Of a stretch of DNA of 64,000 bases, positions 54,483-63,036 are shown in pieces. This DNA is from an uncultured Clostridia bacterium (lineage in GTDB: Bacteria; Bacillota; Clostridia; Christensenellales; CAG-917): positions 1 to 64,000 of the forward strand of contig CALWAF010000006.1 in NCBI GenBank assembly GCA_944372795.1, read 5' to 3'. The notes below the pieces were generated by a model. The model ran no database searches and had not been told where the DNA came from. It worked only from the letters and a program-made list of their open reading frames with translations. Made by a program: the position numbers and the translations under genes. Positions within the stretch are counted from its first letter, which is position 1; every line of letters begins with the position of its first letter.

Positions 54483-54908
54483 ATGACGGAAAAACTGCTT
54501 TTCGAGAGCGGCAGCGTGGCGAAGTTCGCGGTGGACGATCCCGGGCGGAGAAAAGTGAGACGCATCGTGCTCGCGCTCTCGGGCGCCGCCGTCGGCATAG
54601 TCAACGGGCTCTTCGGCGCGGGAGGCGGGATGCTCGCCGTGCCCGTGCTTACGTTCGCGGCGGGACTGAACGGCAAAAAGGCGCACGCCACCGCGATAGC
54701 CCTCATCCTTCCGTTGTGCTTGGTCAGCACCGTGGTCTATGCGCTCAACGCAGACATCGACGCGGGGACGCTTTTGCCCACGGCGGCGGGAGTGCTGGCG
54801 GGAGGGGTGCTCGGCGCCGTGGCACTGAAGAAACTTTCCGTGCCCGCGCTCAACTTCCTTTTTTACGGGCTGATGCTCTTCGCGGGCATAAAGATGATGA
54901 TGAGATGA
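54483..54908 (+). CDS. TauE/SafE (TSUP) permease, N-terminal half-type
   Basis: The protein (141 residues) has a cytoplasmic N-terminal stretch of about 30 residues and four hydrophobic segments. GAAVGIVNGLFGAGGGMLAVPVL near residue 34 is the TauE/SafE glycine signature. The family usually has eight helices from two homologous halves; this is one half, and the next gene is the other. GGGAGG precedes the ATG at 54483. Relatives export sulfite, sulfonates or similar anions; the substrate is unknown. Confidence 0.82.
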   Translation: MTEKLLFESGSVAKFAVDDPGRRKVRRIVLALSGAAVGIVNGLFGAGGGMLAVPVLTFAAGLNGKKAHATAIALILPLCLVSTVVYALNADIDAGTLLPTAAGVLAGGVLGAVALKKLSVPALNFLFYGLMLFAGIKMMMR

Positions 54909-54990
54909 AATCGCAAAATACGACGATAAAGTGTAAAAATATTATGATAAACCGTGCATTGGCGCAATATCGCGCCGTGGAGGAAGGACG

Positions 54991-55359
54991 ATGAAGGCGT
55001 TGTGGCTGGCGCTTGCGGGAGCGTGCGGCGGGGTGCTCGCCGGCATGGGTATGGGCGGGGGAACGCTCACCATACCTCTGCTGGTGCTTGCGCTCTCGGT
55101 GGGGCAGCTCGCGGCGCAGTTCATCAATCTGGTGGCGTTCCTGCCCACGGGTGCGGCGGCGCTGGGTATGCACCTCAAAAACGGGCTTGTGGATTCTGCG
55201 CCCCTCGTATTCGTGCTCCCGCCCGCGCTTGTTATGACTGCGGCGGCATCCGTGTTTGCGGGGAAGGGCGGGGAAGTGTTGGGCAAGGCGTACGGGGCGT
55301 TTCTCGTCGCCGTCGCCCTTTTCGGGCTGGCACAGGGCGCTTTCCCGCGCAAAAAATGA
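54991..55359 (+). CDS. TauE/SafE (TSUP) permease, second half-type
   Basis: The protein (122 residues) has four hydrophobic segments with ACGGVLAGMGMGGGTLTIPLL at the N terminus, parallel to the glycine motif of the preceding protein, and FINLVAFLPTGAAAL. It follows the first half by 82 bases with the site GGAAGG. The two small proteins presumably pair into a full transporter. The arrangement is intact, with no frameshift joining them: the spacer has stops in all relevant frames. Confidence 0.82.
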   Translation: MKALWLALAGACGGVLAGMGMGGGTLTIPLLVLALSVGQLAAQFINLVAFLPTGAAALGMHLKNGLVDSAPLVFVLPPALVMTAAASVFAGKGGEVLGKAYGAFLVAVALFGLAQGAFPRKK

Positions 55360-55435
55360 GGCGGCGGAAGGGCGTCTTTTCCGCATTCCGCAGCGGTCTT
55401 TCGGCTTTGTTGACCTTTCAAAGAAATTTTCGGTA

Positions 55436-55464
55436 TTTACATCGCGCGATATTTGTTTTATAAT
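55436..55464 (+). promoter_or_regulatory. Sigma-A-type promoter of the rnf operon
   Basis: TTTACA at 55436-55441 and TATAAT at 55459-55464 have a 17-base spacer. The predicted start is near 55471. Confidence 0.8.
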
Positions 55465-55472
55465 TAACGCAA

Positions 55473-55487
55473 GTGTAAAACTTACAC
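55473..55487. promoter_or_regulatory. GTGTAA-N3-TTACAC palindrome at the rnf start
   Basis: A perfect 6-bp inverted repeat with a 3-base centre lies just at or after the expected transcription start of rnfC. It could be an operator or a short 5' hairpin. A partial TTGTT-N6-TTAAC match to Rex-type sites overlaps the -10 region (55453-55468), but this is weak. Confidence 0.4.
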
Positions 55488-55526
55488 GCATGATCCGGGG
55501 GCAATTTTAATCGGGAGAATACGTCT

Positions 55527-56834
55527 TTGCAATTTGTGTTCAAGACATTCGGCAGGGGAGCCCATCCGCCTGCCAGCAAGATCACGGCCGAACTTCCGCT
55601 CGTCGTCATGGACGCGCCGGAACGTTTGTCCGTGCCTCTTTCGCAGCACATCGGAGCCCCCGCCGTGCCCGTCGTGCAGCAGGGGGACGAGGTCCGGGTC
55701 GGCACCCTCATCGCGGATGCCGCGGGTTTCGTTTCCGCGCGCGTGCACTCGCCCGTGTCGGGCAGAGTGGCGGGCATAGTCAAGCGCCGCACCCCTTCGG
55801 GCGGCACTTCGCTGCACATCGAGATCGACAACGACTTCAACTACACCGAGGATCTCCTCCCGCCTCTTTCCGACCCCTCTCCCGAAGAGATAAGGGAGAG
55901 AGTGCGCGAGTGCGGCATCGTCGGGATGGGCGGCGCGGGGTTCCCCACCCACGTCAAGCTCGCGCCCAAGGGGAAGACCGACCTCTTCCTCCTGAACGGC
56001 GCGGAATGCGAGCCGTACATCACCTGCGACTGCCGTCTGATGACGGAAAGGGCGGGCGAAGTGGTGCGCGGCGCCGAGTTGCTCGCAAAAGCGGTGGGCG
56101 CGGAGAAAGCGGTGATAGGTGTGGAATCCAACAAGCGAGAGGCGTTCGACGCTCTCACGCGCGCTTGTGCGGATAGCTCCGCCGCCGTGGAGGCGGTCAT
56201 GCTCCGCACAAAATATCCGCAGGGCGCCGAGAAACAACTGGTCTTCGCGCTGACGGGCAGAAGGGTCCCCCCGGGAGCCCTCCCCGCCGACGTGGGATGC
56301 GTTGTGGACAACGTGCACACCGCCTATGCCGTTGCGCGTGCGGTGGACAAAGGGGAGCCTCTCTTCGAGCGCGCCCTTACCGTGAGCGGCGGCGAGACGG
56401 GGGAGAAGGGCAACTTCTTCGTGCGCATAGGTACGCCGTTCGATTACATCCGCGAAAAGACGAGGGGAGAGCGCTCCGACGACGATCTGGTCAAGGTGAT
56501 CTCGGGCGGCCCCATGATGGGGGTGGCGCAGGCGGATCTTACGCCCTGCGTCGCGAAGACCACGTCTTCGCTGCTCTTCTTCGGCGAGAAGGAGGCGGCG
56601 GAGGAGCCCACGCAGTGCATCAACTGCGGCAGATGCATCCGTCAGTGTCCCATGAAACTCGCGCCCCGCGACATCGAACGCGCGGTGCTGGCGAAGGATT
56701 TCGCGCGGACGGAAGAGCTTTATGTTTCAAGCTGCATGGAATGCGGCGTGTGTTCCTACGTCTGTCCCGCGAAGCGTCCGCTGGTGCAGGCGATCCGCCT
56801 CGCGAAAAAGAGCCTGAAAGAGGGGAGGAGATGA
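55527..56834 (+). CDS. rnfC: Rnf complex subunit C
   Basis: RnfC (435 residues) is the NADH-binding peripheral subunit of the ferredoxin:NAD oxidoreductase. It has an N-terminal barrel-sandwich-like region, GMGGAGFPTHVKLAPKGK near residue 132 and ECEPYITCD near residue 160. Two [4Fe-4S] motifs follow: CINCGRCIRQCP near residue 369 and CMECGVCSYVCP near residue 408. The start is TTG: GGGAG at 55513-55517 is correctly spaced and the homology begins at once. It is the first gene of the rnfCDGEAB operon with its own promoter. Confidence 0.95.
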   Translation: MQFVFKTFGRGAHPPASKITAELPLVVMDAPERLSVPLSQHIGAPAVPVVQQGDEVRVGTLIADAAGFVSARVHSPVSGRVAGIVKRRTPSGGTSLHIEIDNDFNYTEDLLPPLSDPSPEEIRERVRECGIVGMGGAGFPTHVKLAPKGKTDLFLLNGAECEPYITCDCRLMTERAGEVVRGAELLAKAVGAEKAVIGVESNKREAFDALTRACADSSAAVEAVMLRTKYPQGAEKQLVFALTGRRVPPGALPADVGCVVDNVHTAYAVARAVDKGEPLFERALTVSGGETGEKGNFFVRIGTPFDYIREKTRGERSDDDLVKVISGGPMMGVAQADLTPCVAKTTSSLLFFGEKEAAEEPTQCINCGRCIRQCPMKLAPRDIERAVLAKDFARTEELYVSSCMECGVCSYVCPAKRPLVQAIRLAKKSLKEGRR

Positions 56835-56835
56835 C

Positions 56836-57939
56836 ATGAAAAATCTGCGTGTATCCTCATCCCCCCATCTGACATCCCCCGCGAACACGCAGCGCATCAT
56901 GCTGGACGTGCTCATCGCATTGAGTCCCGCCGTCATAGCTATGGTGCTGCTTTACGGGTTTTATCCGCTGTTTTTGACGGTGTTAAGTGTCGCTACGGCG
57001 GTTTTCTGCGAGTGGGTGTTCAACGTGATCACCAAGCGTACACAGTCCGTGAGGGATCTTTCGGCGGTGGTGACGGGCGTCATCCTCGCCCTCAACCTGC
57101 CGCCCGTGGTGCCTTTCTATGTGCCCATAGTGGGCGCGGCGTTCGCCATCATCATCGTCAAGATGCTCTTCGGCGGCATAGGCAGAAACTTCGCCAACCC
57201 CGCCATCACCGCGCGCATATTCCTTATGCTGGCGTGGACGGGCGTCATGACCAAGTTCGTCCTGCCCGTAGACCTCTCGGACGGCGCGAACCTCTTTGTC
57301 TACTTCAAGCAGGGCGTGGAGATAAACCTCCCCGACGCCATCACCACGGCGACGCCTTTGCAGACCGTCAAGGAAGCCATATCCTCGGGCGGAAATCCCG
57401 CAGAGGGGTTGAACGCCCTGGATATGTTCCTCGGCAGGATAGGCGGCAGCGCGGGCGAGGTCAGCACCCTTGCGGTGCTCATCGGCGGCATTTATCTCGC
57501 CGTCCGCCGCGTCATAGACGTCAAGATCCCCGTGCTGTACATCGGCTCCACCGCCCTCTTCACCGCCATCTTCTTTGCGGACAGCGGCTACGTGGGCGAG
57601 TATGTGTGGACCTACCTCCTCGGCGGCGGGCTCATGTTCGGCGCATTCTTCATGGCGACGGATTATGCCACCTCGCCCAAGACCCCCGTCGCGGTGGTCA
57701 TCTACGGGCTGGGGCTGGGCTTCCTCACCGTGATCATCAGAAAGTTCGGCACGATGAACGAGGGCGTGTCCTTCGCGATACTGCTCATGAACATCGTCAC
57801 GCCGCTGCTCGAAAAGATAAGGCGCAAGCCTTTCGGCACGCCGAGAAAGAGCGTGAAGGATATAACGGACGCCGTCAAGGCAAAATTCCCGCGCAAGCAC
57901 GTCGCAGCGGAAGAAGGAGGTGAGAGCGTTGGCCGATAA
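56836..57939 (+). CDS. rnfD: Rnf complex subunit D
   Basis: RnfD (367 residues) is a membrane subunit with about ten helices that carries covalent FMN. It begins KNLRVSSSPHLTSPANTQRIMLDVLIAL, usual for the family. The flavinylation site is in LPDAITTATPLQTV near residue 165: the common SGATPL is here TTATPL. The C-terminal basic tail (FPRKHVAAEEGGE) holds the AAGGAGG site of rnfG. It begins 1 base after rnfC ends. Confidence 0.95.
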   Translation: MKNLRVSSSPHLTSPANTQRIMLDVLIALSPAVIAMVLLYGFYPLFLTVLSVATAVFCEWVFNVITKRTQSVRDLSAVVTGVILALNLPPVVPFYVPIVGAAFAIIIVKMLFGGIGRNFANPAITARIFLMLAWTGVMTKFVLPVDLSDGANLFVYFKQGVEINLPDAITTATPLQTVKEAISSGGNPAEGLNALDMFLGRIGGSAGEVSTLAVLIGGIYLAVRRVIDVKIPVLYIGSTALFTAIFFADSGYVGEYVWTYLLGGGLMFGAFFMATDYATSPKTPVAVVIYGLGLGFLTVIIRKFGTMNEGVSFAILLMNIVTPLLEKIRRKPFGTPRKSVKDITDAVKAKFPRKHVAAEEGGESVGR

Positions 57940-58588
57940 GGAACGTGACATCATCACCTCGGAAGGCGGCGCGCAGGGCGGCGCGGCTCTCAAAAGGAAC
58001 GCTTTCTTCGGAAAGGACGTCTGGATGTGTATCGTCGTGCTTGCGGCGATCGCGCTTGTGGCGGGCGTGCTGCTCGGGCTGGTCAACTGGCTCACCTACG
58101 TCGATCCCGACCAAGCCATACGCGAACAGCTCGCGGGCTATTACGGCGTCGGCGCCGACGAAGTCGTCGCTCTTCCCGATGCGGTGACGGAGGGCAGCAG
58201 TTATGTCGCCGCCGCGTACGTCGTGAACACGGCGGAGGGGGCGGTCACCGTCTATCACTCCGTGGGCAGCGGAGCGAAGGGAGGCACTTTGGAGCTCTTG
58301 GTGCACATCGGCGAGGACGGTGTCATCACCGACATCGAAGTTTATGCGCAGTCCGAGACTGCGGGATATATGGACAGAGTGATCTCTGCGAACAAGAACA
58401 AATATGTGGGCAAAAACGTCTTTGAAACGGGCGAGTTCGACCTTGTCAAGGGGGAGAGCTCCGTTGCAGACGCGGGTGACGTCGATGCGGTGTCGCAGGC
58501 AACGTTCACTTCGAGGGGACTCAACAACGCCGTCAACGCGGCGGTGGCGTCCTTCCTCGCCAATGCTCCCGCGGAGGTGAACGTATGA
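57929..58588 (+). CDS. rnfG: Rnf complex subunit G
   Basis: RnfG (219 residues) has one N-terminal helix and an extracytoplasmic FMN-binding domain. The FMN-attachment motif reads DAVSQATFTSRGLNNAV near residue 190; Gln replaces the common Gly of SGAT. The start is TTG at 57929, because AAGGAGG at 57914-57920 is 8 bases before it; a GTG at 57920 would overlap that site. It overlaps the end of rnfD by 11 bases and rnfE by 4. Confidence 0.92.
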   Translation: MADKERDIITSEGGAQGGAALKRNAFFGKDVWMCIVVLAAIALVAGVLLGLVNWLTYVDPDQAIREQLAGYYGVGADEVVALPDAVTEGSSYVAAAYVVNTAEGAVTVYHSVGSGAKGGTLELLVHIGEDGVITDIEVYAQSETAGYMDRVISANKNKYVGKNVFETGEFDLVKGESSVADAGDVDAVSQATFTSRGLNNAVNAAVASFLANAPAEVNV

Positions 58589-59469
58589 AAAAGTCCGCCA
58601 TGCCGCAGGAGATAAGGATGAATATGCGCGGGAAGAGCAAGATCGTCGTGAACGGCATCTTCGCGTCCAACCCCGTGTTCAGGCTCGTGCTCGGGATGTG
58701 CCCGACGCTCGCCATCTCCACCAGCGCCTTCAACGGGCTGGGGATGGGCGTCGCCGCCACCGTGGTGCTGGTGTGTTCCAACGCGCTGGTCTCGCTCCTG
58801 CGCAGGGTCATACCCGACAAGGTGCGCATACCCGCGTACGTGCTCATAATAGCGACGTTCGTGACGTTGGTCGAGATGCTGCTCCGAAAGTTCGTCCCCG
58901 CGCTCTACGACGCCCTCGGCATCTATCTGCCGCTCATCGTCGTCAACTGCATAATCCTCGCGCGCGCGGAGGCGTTCGCGAGCACTAATAAGGTGGGCGA
59001 CTCCGTCCTCGACGGGCTGGGCATGGGGCTCGGGTTCACGCTGGCGCTGCTCCTTCTCGGCGTCATCCGCGAGTTCCTCGGATCCGGCACCTTCTTCGTG
59101 GGCTCCTTCGGCGACGCGGAGTTCGGCGTGACGCTGGGAGATATGCCCGACTACGCGATGTCCGTGTTCGTGATGCCTGCGGGCGGCTTCCTGACGCTCG
59201 GGCTGGTGATGGCAGCCATCAACGCCATTTCGGACAGGGCGGAGAAGAAGCGCGAGGCGGTGCACGAAGAGGCGGGCGCCCTCATCGACGAAGCGGTGCG
59301 CGAGCACGTGGAAAGGGAGCTCGCAGAGGCTGCAGCCACTCCCGCAGAGAATGCGGTGGGGAGCGTTGTTTCGGCGGAAAAGACGGAAGATGATGTCAAA
59401 AACGCACGGTCAAGTGCGGAAAATGACAGTGTAGTGGCGGAAGGCGCTGCGGAGGAGGCGGAAAAATGA
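58585..59469 (+). CDS. rnfE: Rnf complex subunit E with long acidic tail
   Basis: RnfE (294 residues) is an integral membrane subunit with six helices. It has NGIFASNPVFRLVLGMCPTLAIST near residue 23 and the conserved NCIILARAEAFAS near residue 124 with the iron-site-type cysteine. The normal protein ends near residue 220. Here about 70 more residues of Ala/Glu-rich charged sequence follow, reaching GAAEEAEK, so the tail would be cytoplasmic. It overlaps rnfG and rnfA by 4 bases each. Confidence 0.94.
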   Translation: MKKSAMPQEIRMNMRGKSKIVVNGIFASNPVFRLVLGMCPTLAISTSAFNGLGMGVAATVVLVCSNALVSLLRRVIPDKVRIPAYVLIIATFVTLVEMLLRKFVPALYDALGIYLPLIVVNCIILARAEAFASTNKVGDSVLDGLGMGLGFTLALLLLGVIREFLGSGTFFVGSFGDAEFGVTLGDMPDYAMSVFVMPAGGFLTLGLVMAAINAISDRAEKKREAVHEEAGALIDEAVREHVERELAEAAATPAENAVGSVVSAEKTEDDVKNARSSAENDSVVAEGAAEEAEK

Positions 59470-60053
59470 CCTACTTCCTGCTCATCATAGGCGCCATGTT
59501 CGTCAACAACTTCGTGCTGTGTCAGTTCCTCGGATGCTGTCCCTTCCTCGGCGTGTCCAAGAAGACGGACACCGCCCTCGGCATGGGGCTCGCGGTCATC
59601 TTCGTCATGGGCATCGCATCCGTGTTCACGTGGCTGGTGCAGAAACTGCTGGTGGCGGCGGGGATAGAGTATTTGCAGACCATCGCATTCATCCTCGTCA
59701 TCGCGGCGCTGGTGCAGCTGGTGGAGCTGGTGCTGAAGAAGTTCATGCCCGCGCTGTACAGCGCCCTCGGGGTGTATCTGCCCCTCATCACCACCAACTG
59801 CGCCGTGCTCGGCGTTGCGATACTCAACATACAGTCTTACGGGATAGCGGCGGCGGAGAGCCTGCTGATGTCCTTCCTCAACGGCGTGTTCAGCGGAGCG
59901 GGCTTCACCATCGCGATATTGCTGCTCGCAGGCATACGCGAGCGTATGGAGATAAATTCCGTGCCGAAGCCGTTCAGAGGTTTCCCCATAACGCTCGTCG
60001 CGGCGTCCATCATGAGCCTTGCGTTCACGGCGTTTTCGGGGATGATCTCGTAG
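59466..60053 (+). CDS. rnfA: Rnf complex subunit A
   Basis: RnfA (195 residues) is a six-helix membrane subunit paired with RnfE. It includes NNFVLCQFLGCCPFLGVSK at residues 14-32 and LPLITTNCAVLGVAILN near residue 100; each contains a conserved cysteine thought to bind an iron centre between RnfA and RnfE. The length is standard. The ATG overlaps the rnfE stop (ATGA). Confidence 0.96.
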   Translation: MTYFLLIIGAMFVNNFVLCQFLGCCPFLGVSKKTDTALGMGLAVIFVMGIASVFTWLVQKLLVAAGIEYLQTIAFILVIAALVQLVELVLKKFMPALYSALGVYLPLITTNCAVLGVAILNIQSYGIAAAESLLMSFLNGVFSGAGFTIAILLLAGIRERMEINSVPKPFRGFPITLVAASIMSLAFTAFSGMIS

Positions 60054-60066
60054 GAGGTGGTGTGAG

Positions 60067-60888
60067 ATGAGTGTGTTTATCATGTGTGCGCCCGATCCCA
60101 TGACCGTGCTTTGGTCGGCGCTGGTGCTCTTGGCGCTGGCTGCCGTGTTCGGGGTGCTGCTCGCGGTGCTGGGCAAGAAGTTCGCCGTCAAGAAGGACGA
60201 GAAGGAGGAGGAGATCCGCCGTCATCTCTCGGGTGCGAACTGCGGCGCGTGCGGCTATGCGGGCTGTGACGCTTTCGCGAAGGCGCTTGCCGAGGGCAAG
60301 GCGGACGTGAGCTCGTGCTCTGCGACCGCCGCCTCCGAGAAGAAGATAATAGGCGAGATCATGGGCGTCGCGGTGGATGCCGAGGACACCAAGATCGTCG
60401 TCGCCTGCAACGGCGGCAACAACGCGCGCGACAAATACGAGTATATGGGCTACGGCGACTGCCGCAGCATGGAACTGCTGGGCGGCGGGCGTAAGGTGTG
60501 CCCGTGGGGGTGCCTAGGCATGGGGTCGTGCACGGACGCCTGTCCCGTCCACGCCATCGACGTCCGGGACGGCGGCTATGCCGAGGTGGACAGGTCCAAG
60601 TGCATCACCTGCGGCAAATGCGTGGCGGCGTGTCCGAAGAAACTCGTCAAGCGCGTGCCCGCGAGCGCGAAGGTGTACATTGCCTGTTCCAACTGCCTGC
60701 GCGGCGGCAAGGAAGTGCACGCAATGTGCGCGTCGGGGTGCCTCGGCTGCGGGCTGTGCGCCAAGGTGTGTCCGGAGCACGCCATAGAGCTCAAGGACAA
60801 TCTTCCCGTCATCGACTACGACAAATGCGTCGGCTGCGGACTGTGCGCGTCGGGGTGCCCGGCGAAGTGTATAAAATCGTGTGAATAA
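60067..60888 (+). CDS. rnfB: Rnf complex subunit B
   Basis: RnfB (273 residues) receives electrons from ferredoxin. It has one N-terminal membrane helix, then an Fe4S domain (CGACGYAGCDAFAKALAEG near residue 59). Several ferredoxin-like cluster motifs follow: CTDACP near residue 157, CITCGKCVAACP near residue 179, CLGCGLCAKVCP near residue 228 and CVGCGLCASGCP near residue 257. GGAGGTG precedes the ATG. It closes the operon; a small hairpin (TTCCGC/GCGGAA, 60901-60916) follows without a T-run. Confidence 0.96.
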   Translation: MSVFIMCAPDPMTVLWSALVLLALAAVFGVLLAVLGKKFAVKKDEKEEEIRRHLSGANCGACGYAGCDAFAKALAEGKADVSSCSATAASEKKIIGEIMGVAVDAEDTKIVVACNGGNNARDKYEYMGYGDCRSMELLGGGRKVCPWGCLGMGSCTDACPVHAIDVRDGGYAEVDRSKCITCGKCVAACPKKLVKRVPASAKVYIACSNCLRGGKEVHAMCASGCLGCGLCAKVCPEHAIELKDNLPVIDYDKCVGCGLCASGCPAKCIKSCE

Positions 60889-60947
60889 CAGATCATTGTT
60901 TCCGCACTCGCGGAAGGCATAGGGCGCACCGCGCCAAAGGAGAAAGT

Positions 60948-62462
60948 ATGGAAAAAATCGCTGTCATCGACCTCGGATCAAACTCCGCAAGACTCGTGCT
61001 CGTCAACATCCTCGAGGGTGGCTATTTCGTCGTGTTCGACGAGCTCAAAGAGACGGTAAGGCTCGGGCAGGACATGGACTGGGACGGCATCATCAAGCCC
61101 CAGCGCGTCGCGCAGACCATAAAGACGTTGAGCATGTTCAGACGCCTCTGCGACGCCAACCATGTGGACAAGATATTCGCCTATGCGACGGCTGCCGTCC
61201 GCAGAGCGAAAAATCAGAAGAGCTTCCTCGACGAGGTGGCGATGACCTGCGGCATCAAGATCAAGGTGCTCACCGTCGAGGAACAGGCGCTGCTCATCTA
61301 TCAGGGCGTCATCAACTCAATGGACATCCCCAAGGGACTCATCATGGAGATGGGCGGCGGGTCCACCAATCTCATCTACTACAACCGCCGCAATCTCATA
61401 CATTACGAAACGCTGCCTTTCGGCACCGTGACGCTCACCGACCTCTTCAAGAGTTACAGCAACGAGCCCGAGACGCGCGCCGAGAAGATCGAGTCCTTCA
61501 TCGGCGAGCAGCTGGACAAGATAGGCTGGCTGGACAGCATCGAGTCCGACACCGCTTTCGTGGGCGTCGGCGGCGCGTTCAGGAACCTCGGCAGGATAAG
61601 CCGCATGGTGAGGAAATATCCCTTCAACATGACCCACGGATATGAGATCCCGATGAACGAGTTCGACAACCTCTACGCCACCATCAAGAAGCTCGACCTC
61701 GATTCCACCATGAAGATAAAAGGGCTCTCCAGCGGCAGGGCGGACATCTTCCCCAGCTCGCTTGCGGTCATCAAGGCGGTGCTCTCCCGCTTCGACTTCC
61801 CGAAGATCACCATCAGCGGATGCGGACTGCGCGAGGGCGCGATGTTCCGCTATGCGGTGCCCGGCGTCGGCGAGCGTCCCCTCACGGACGTGCTCGGTCA
61901 CTCCCTGCACACGCAGATGAAATACTACGACGTCAACATCCCGCACGCGGAGCACGTATATAACCTCTGCATCCAGCTCTTCAAACAACTCAAAGTGCTG
62001 CACAAGATGCCGAGGATGTACGTCAGAGTGCTCAAGATCGCGGCGCTCATGCACGACACGGGTATGCGCATCAAATATTATCACCACGAACAGCACTCCT
62101 GCTATATCATCCTCAACAGCAATCTCTACGGCGTGCCGCACAAGGACCTCGTGCTCGCGGCGTTCGTGGCGGCGGGACACAGGAAGAACGAGATCGTCAA
62201 GGAAGACCTCATGCGCTATAAGGATATGCTGACGGTGGAGGATGTGGACGCCATGCGCAAACTCTCGGTGATCCTCCGCATCGCGGAGAGCTTCGACCGC
62301 AGTCAGAGCGGGGTCATCACGGGCATCACCTGCGACGTCCTCGGCGACAGCGTCATCATCAAGACGGAGACAGAAGGGGATTGCTCGCTGGAGGTCAAGG
62401 ACGCGCTGTCCGCAGCGCCCGAGTTCAAAGCCGCGTATGGCAAAAACTTGGAAATTCTGTGA
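60948..62462 (+). CDS. Ppx/GppA phosphatase with C-terminal HD domain
   Basis: The protein (504 residues) has the ASKHA-fold N-terminal half with IAVIDLGSNSARLVLVNI and, near residue 130, LIMEMGGGSTNLIYY, the two phosphate-binding loops of exopolyphosphatase/guanosine-pentaphosphatase enzymes. The C-terminal half has an HD-type domain (LMHDTGMRIKYYHHEQHS near residue 365). It would degrade polyphosphate or pppGpp. AAAGGAG precedes the ATG. Its last 26 bases overlap the start of maf. Confidence 0.9.
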   Translation: MEKIAVIDLGSNSARLVLVNILEGGYFVVFDELKETVRLGQDMDWDGIIKPQRVAQTIKTLSMFRRLCDANHVDKIFAYATAAVRRAKNQKSFLDEVAMTCGIKIKVLTVEEQALLIYQGVINSMDIPKGLIMEMGGGSTNLIYYNRRNLIHYETLPFGTVTLTDLFKSYSNEPETRAEKIESFIGEQLDKIGWLDSIESDTAFVGVGGAFRNLGRISRMVRKYPFNMTHGYEIPMNEFDNLYATIKKLDLDSTMKIKGLSSGRADIFPSSLAVIKAVLSRFDFPKITISGCGLREGAMFRYAVPGVGERPLTDVLGHSLHTQMKYYDVNIPHAEHVYNLCIQLFKQLKVLHKMPRMYVRVLKIAALMHDTGMRIKYYHHEQHSCYIILNSNLYGVPHKDLVLAAFVAAGHRKNEIVKEDLMRYKDMLTVEDVDAMRKLSVILRIAESFDRSQSGVITGITCDVLGDSVIIKTETEGDCSLEVKDALSAAPEFKAAYGKNLEIL

Positions 62463-63036
62463 CGGGATAGTGCTCGCGTCCGCCTCGCCGAGGCGGCTCG
62501 AGCTGCTCTCGCGCATCTGCGACGACATCGACATTGAGCCTGCGGACATCGACGAGAGCGCAGTCACCGCCACCTCTCCCCGCGCCCTCGTTCGCGAGCT
62601 TTCCCGCCGCAAAGCGCTGGCGGTGGCGGCACGGGAGGAAAATCGCGGCAGAGTGGTGATCGGCGCGGATACGGTGGTTTATCTTGACAAATTGTACGGT
62701 AAACCCCGCGATCGCGCGGATGCGCTGCGTATGCTCGGCGAACTGAACGGACGCACTCATTTCGTATTTACGGGTGTGACCGTGGTCTTTCCGTCAAAGA
62801 CGGTCACCTTCTCGGCGCGGTCGGTAGTCACCTTCCGCGATATGAGCGAGGATGAGATCGCGCACTATGCGGACACACATCATCCCTACGACAAGGCGGG
62901 CGGTTACGCCGTGCAGGAAGGGGTGGTGGTAAGGGCTTACAGGGGCAGCCTCACCAACATCGTCGGGCTCCCCATGGAGAAACTCATCAAAGTACTCAAA
63001 GAGGTGCAGAATGGCACAGATAGAATTGTCGATTGA
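62437..63036 (+). CDS. maf: Maf-type nucleoside triphosphate pyrophosphatase
   Basis: The protein (199 residues) hydrolyses non-canonical or modified nucleoside triphosphates, such as dTTP/UTP derivatives in the YhdE/Maf group. Typical motifs are GIVLASASPRRLELL at residues 10-24, VIGADTVVYLDKLYGKPRD near residue 73 and YDKAGGYAVQEG near residue 150. The ATG lies in the end of the upstream gene and its own end overlaps mreB by 26 bases. In many Firmicutes maf precedes mreBCD, as it does here. Confidence 0.95.
   Translation: MAKTWKFCDGIVLASASPRRLELLSRICDDIDIEPADIDESAVTATSPRALVRELSRRKALAVAAREENRGRVVIGADTVVYLDKLYGKPRDRADALRMLGELNGRTHFVFTGVTVVFPSKTVTFSARSVVTFRDMSEDEIAHYADTHHPYDKAGGYAVQEGVVVRAYRGSLTNIVGLPMEKLIKVLKEVQNGTDRIVD

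Noticed and set aside
55527-55535. A start for rnfC at an ATG instead of TTG
   Set aside because: The homology begins immediately after the TTG, which has a well-spaced GGGAG. The nearest in-frame ATG is far inside the conserved N-terminal domain.
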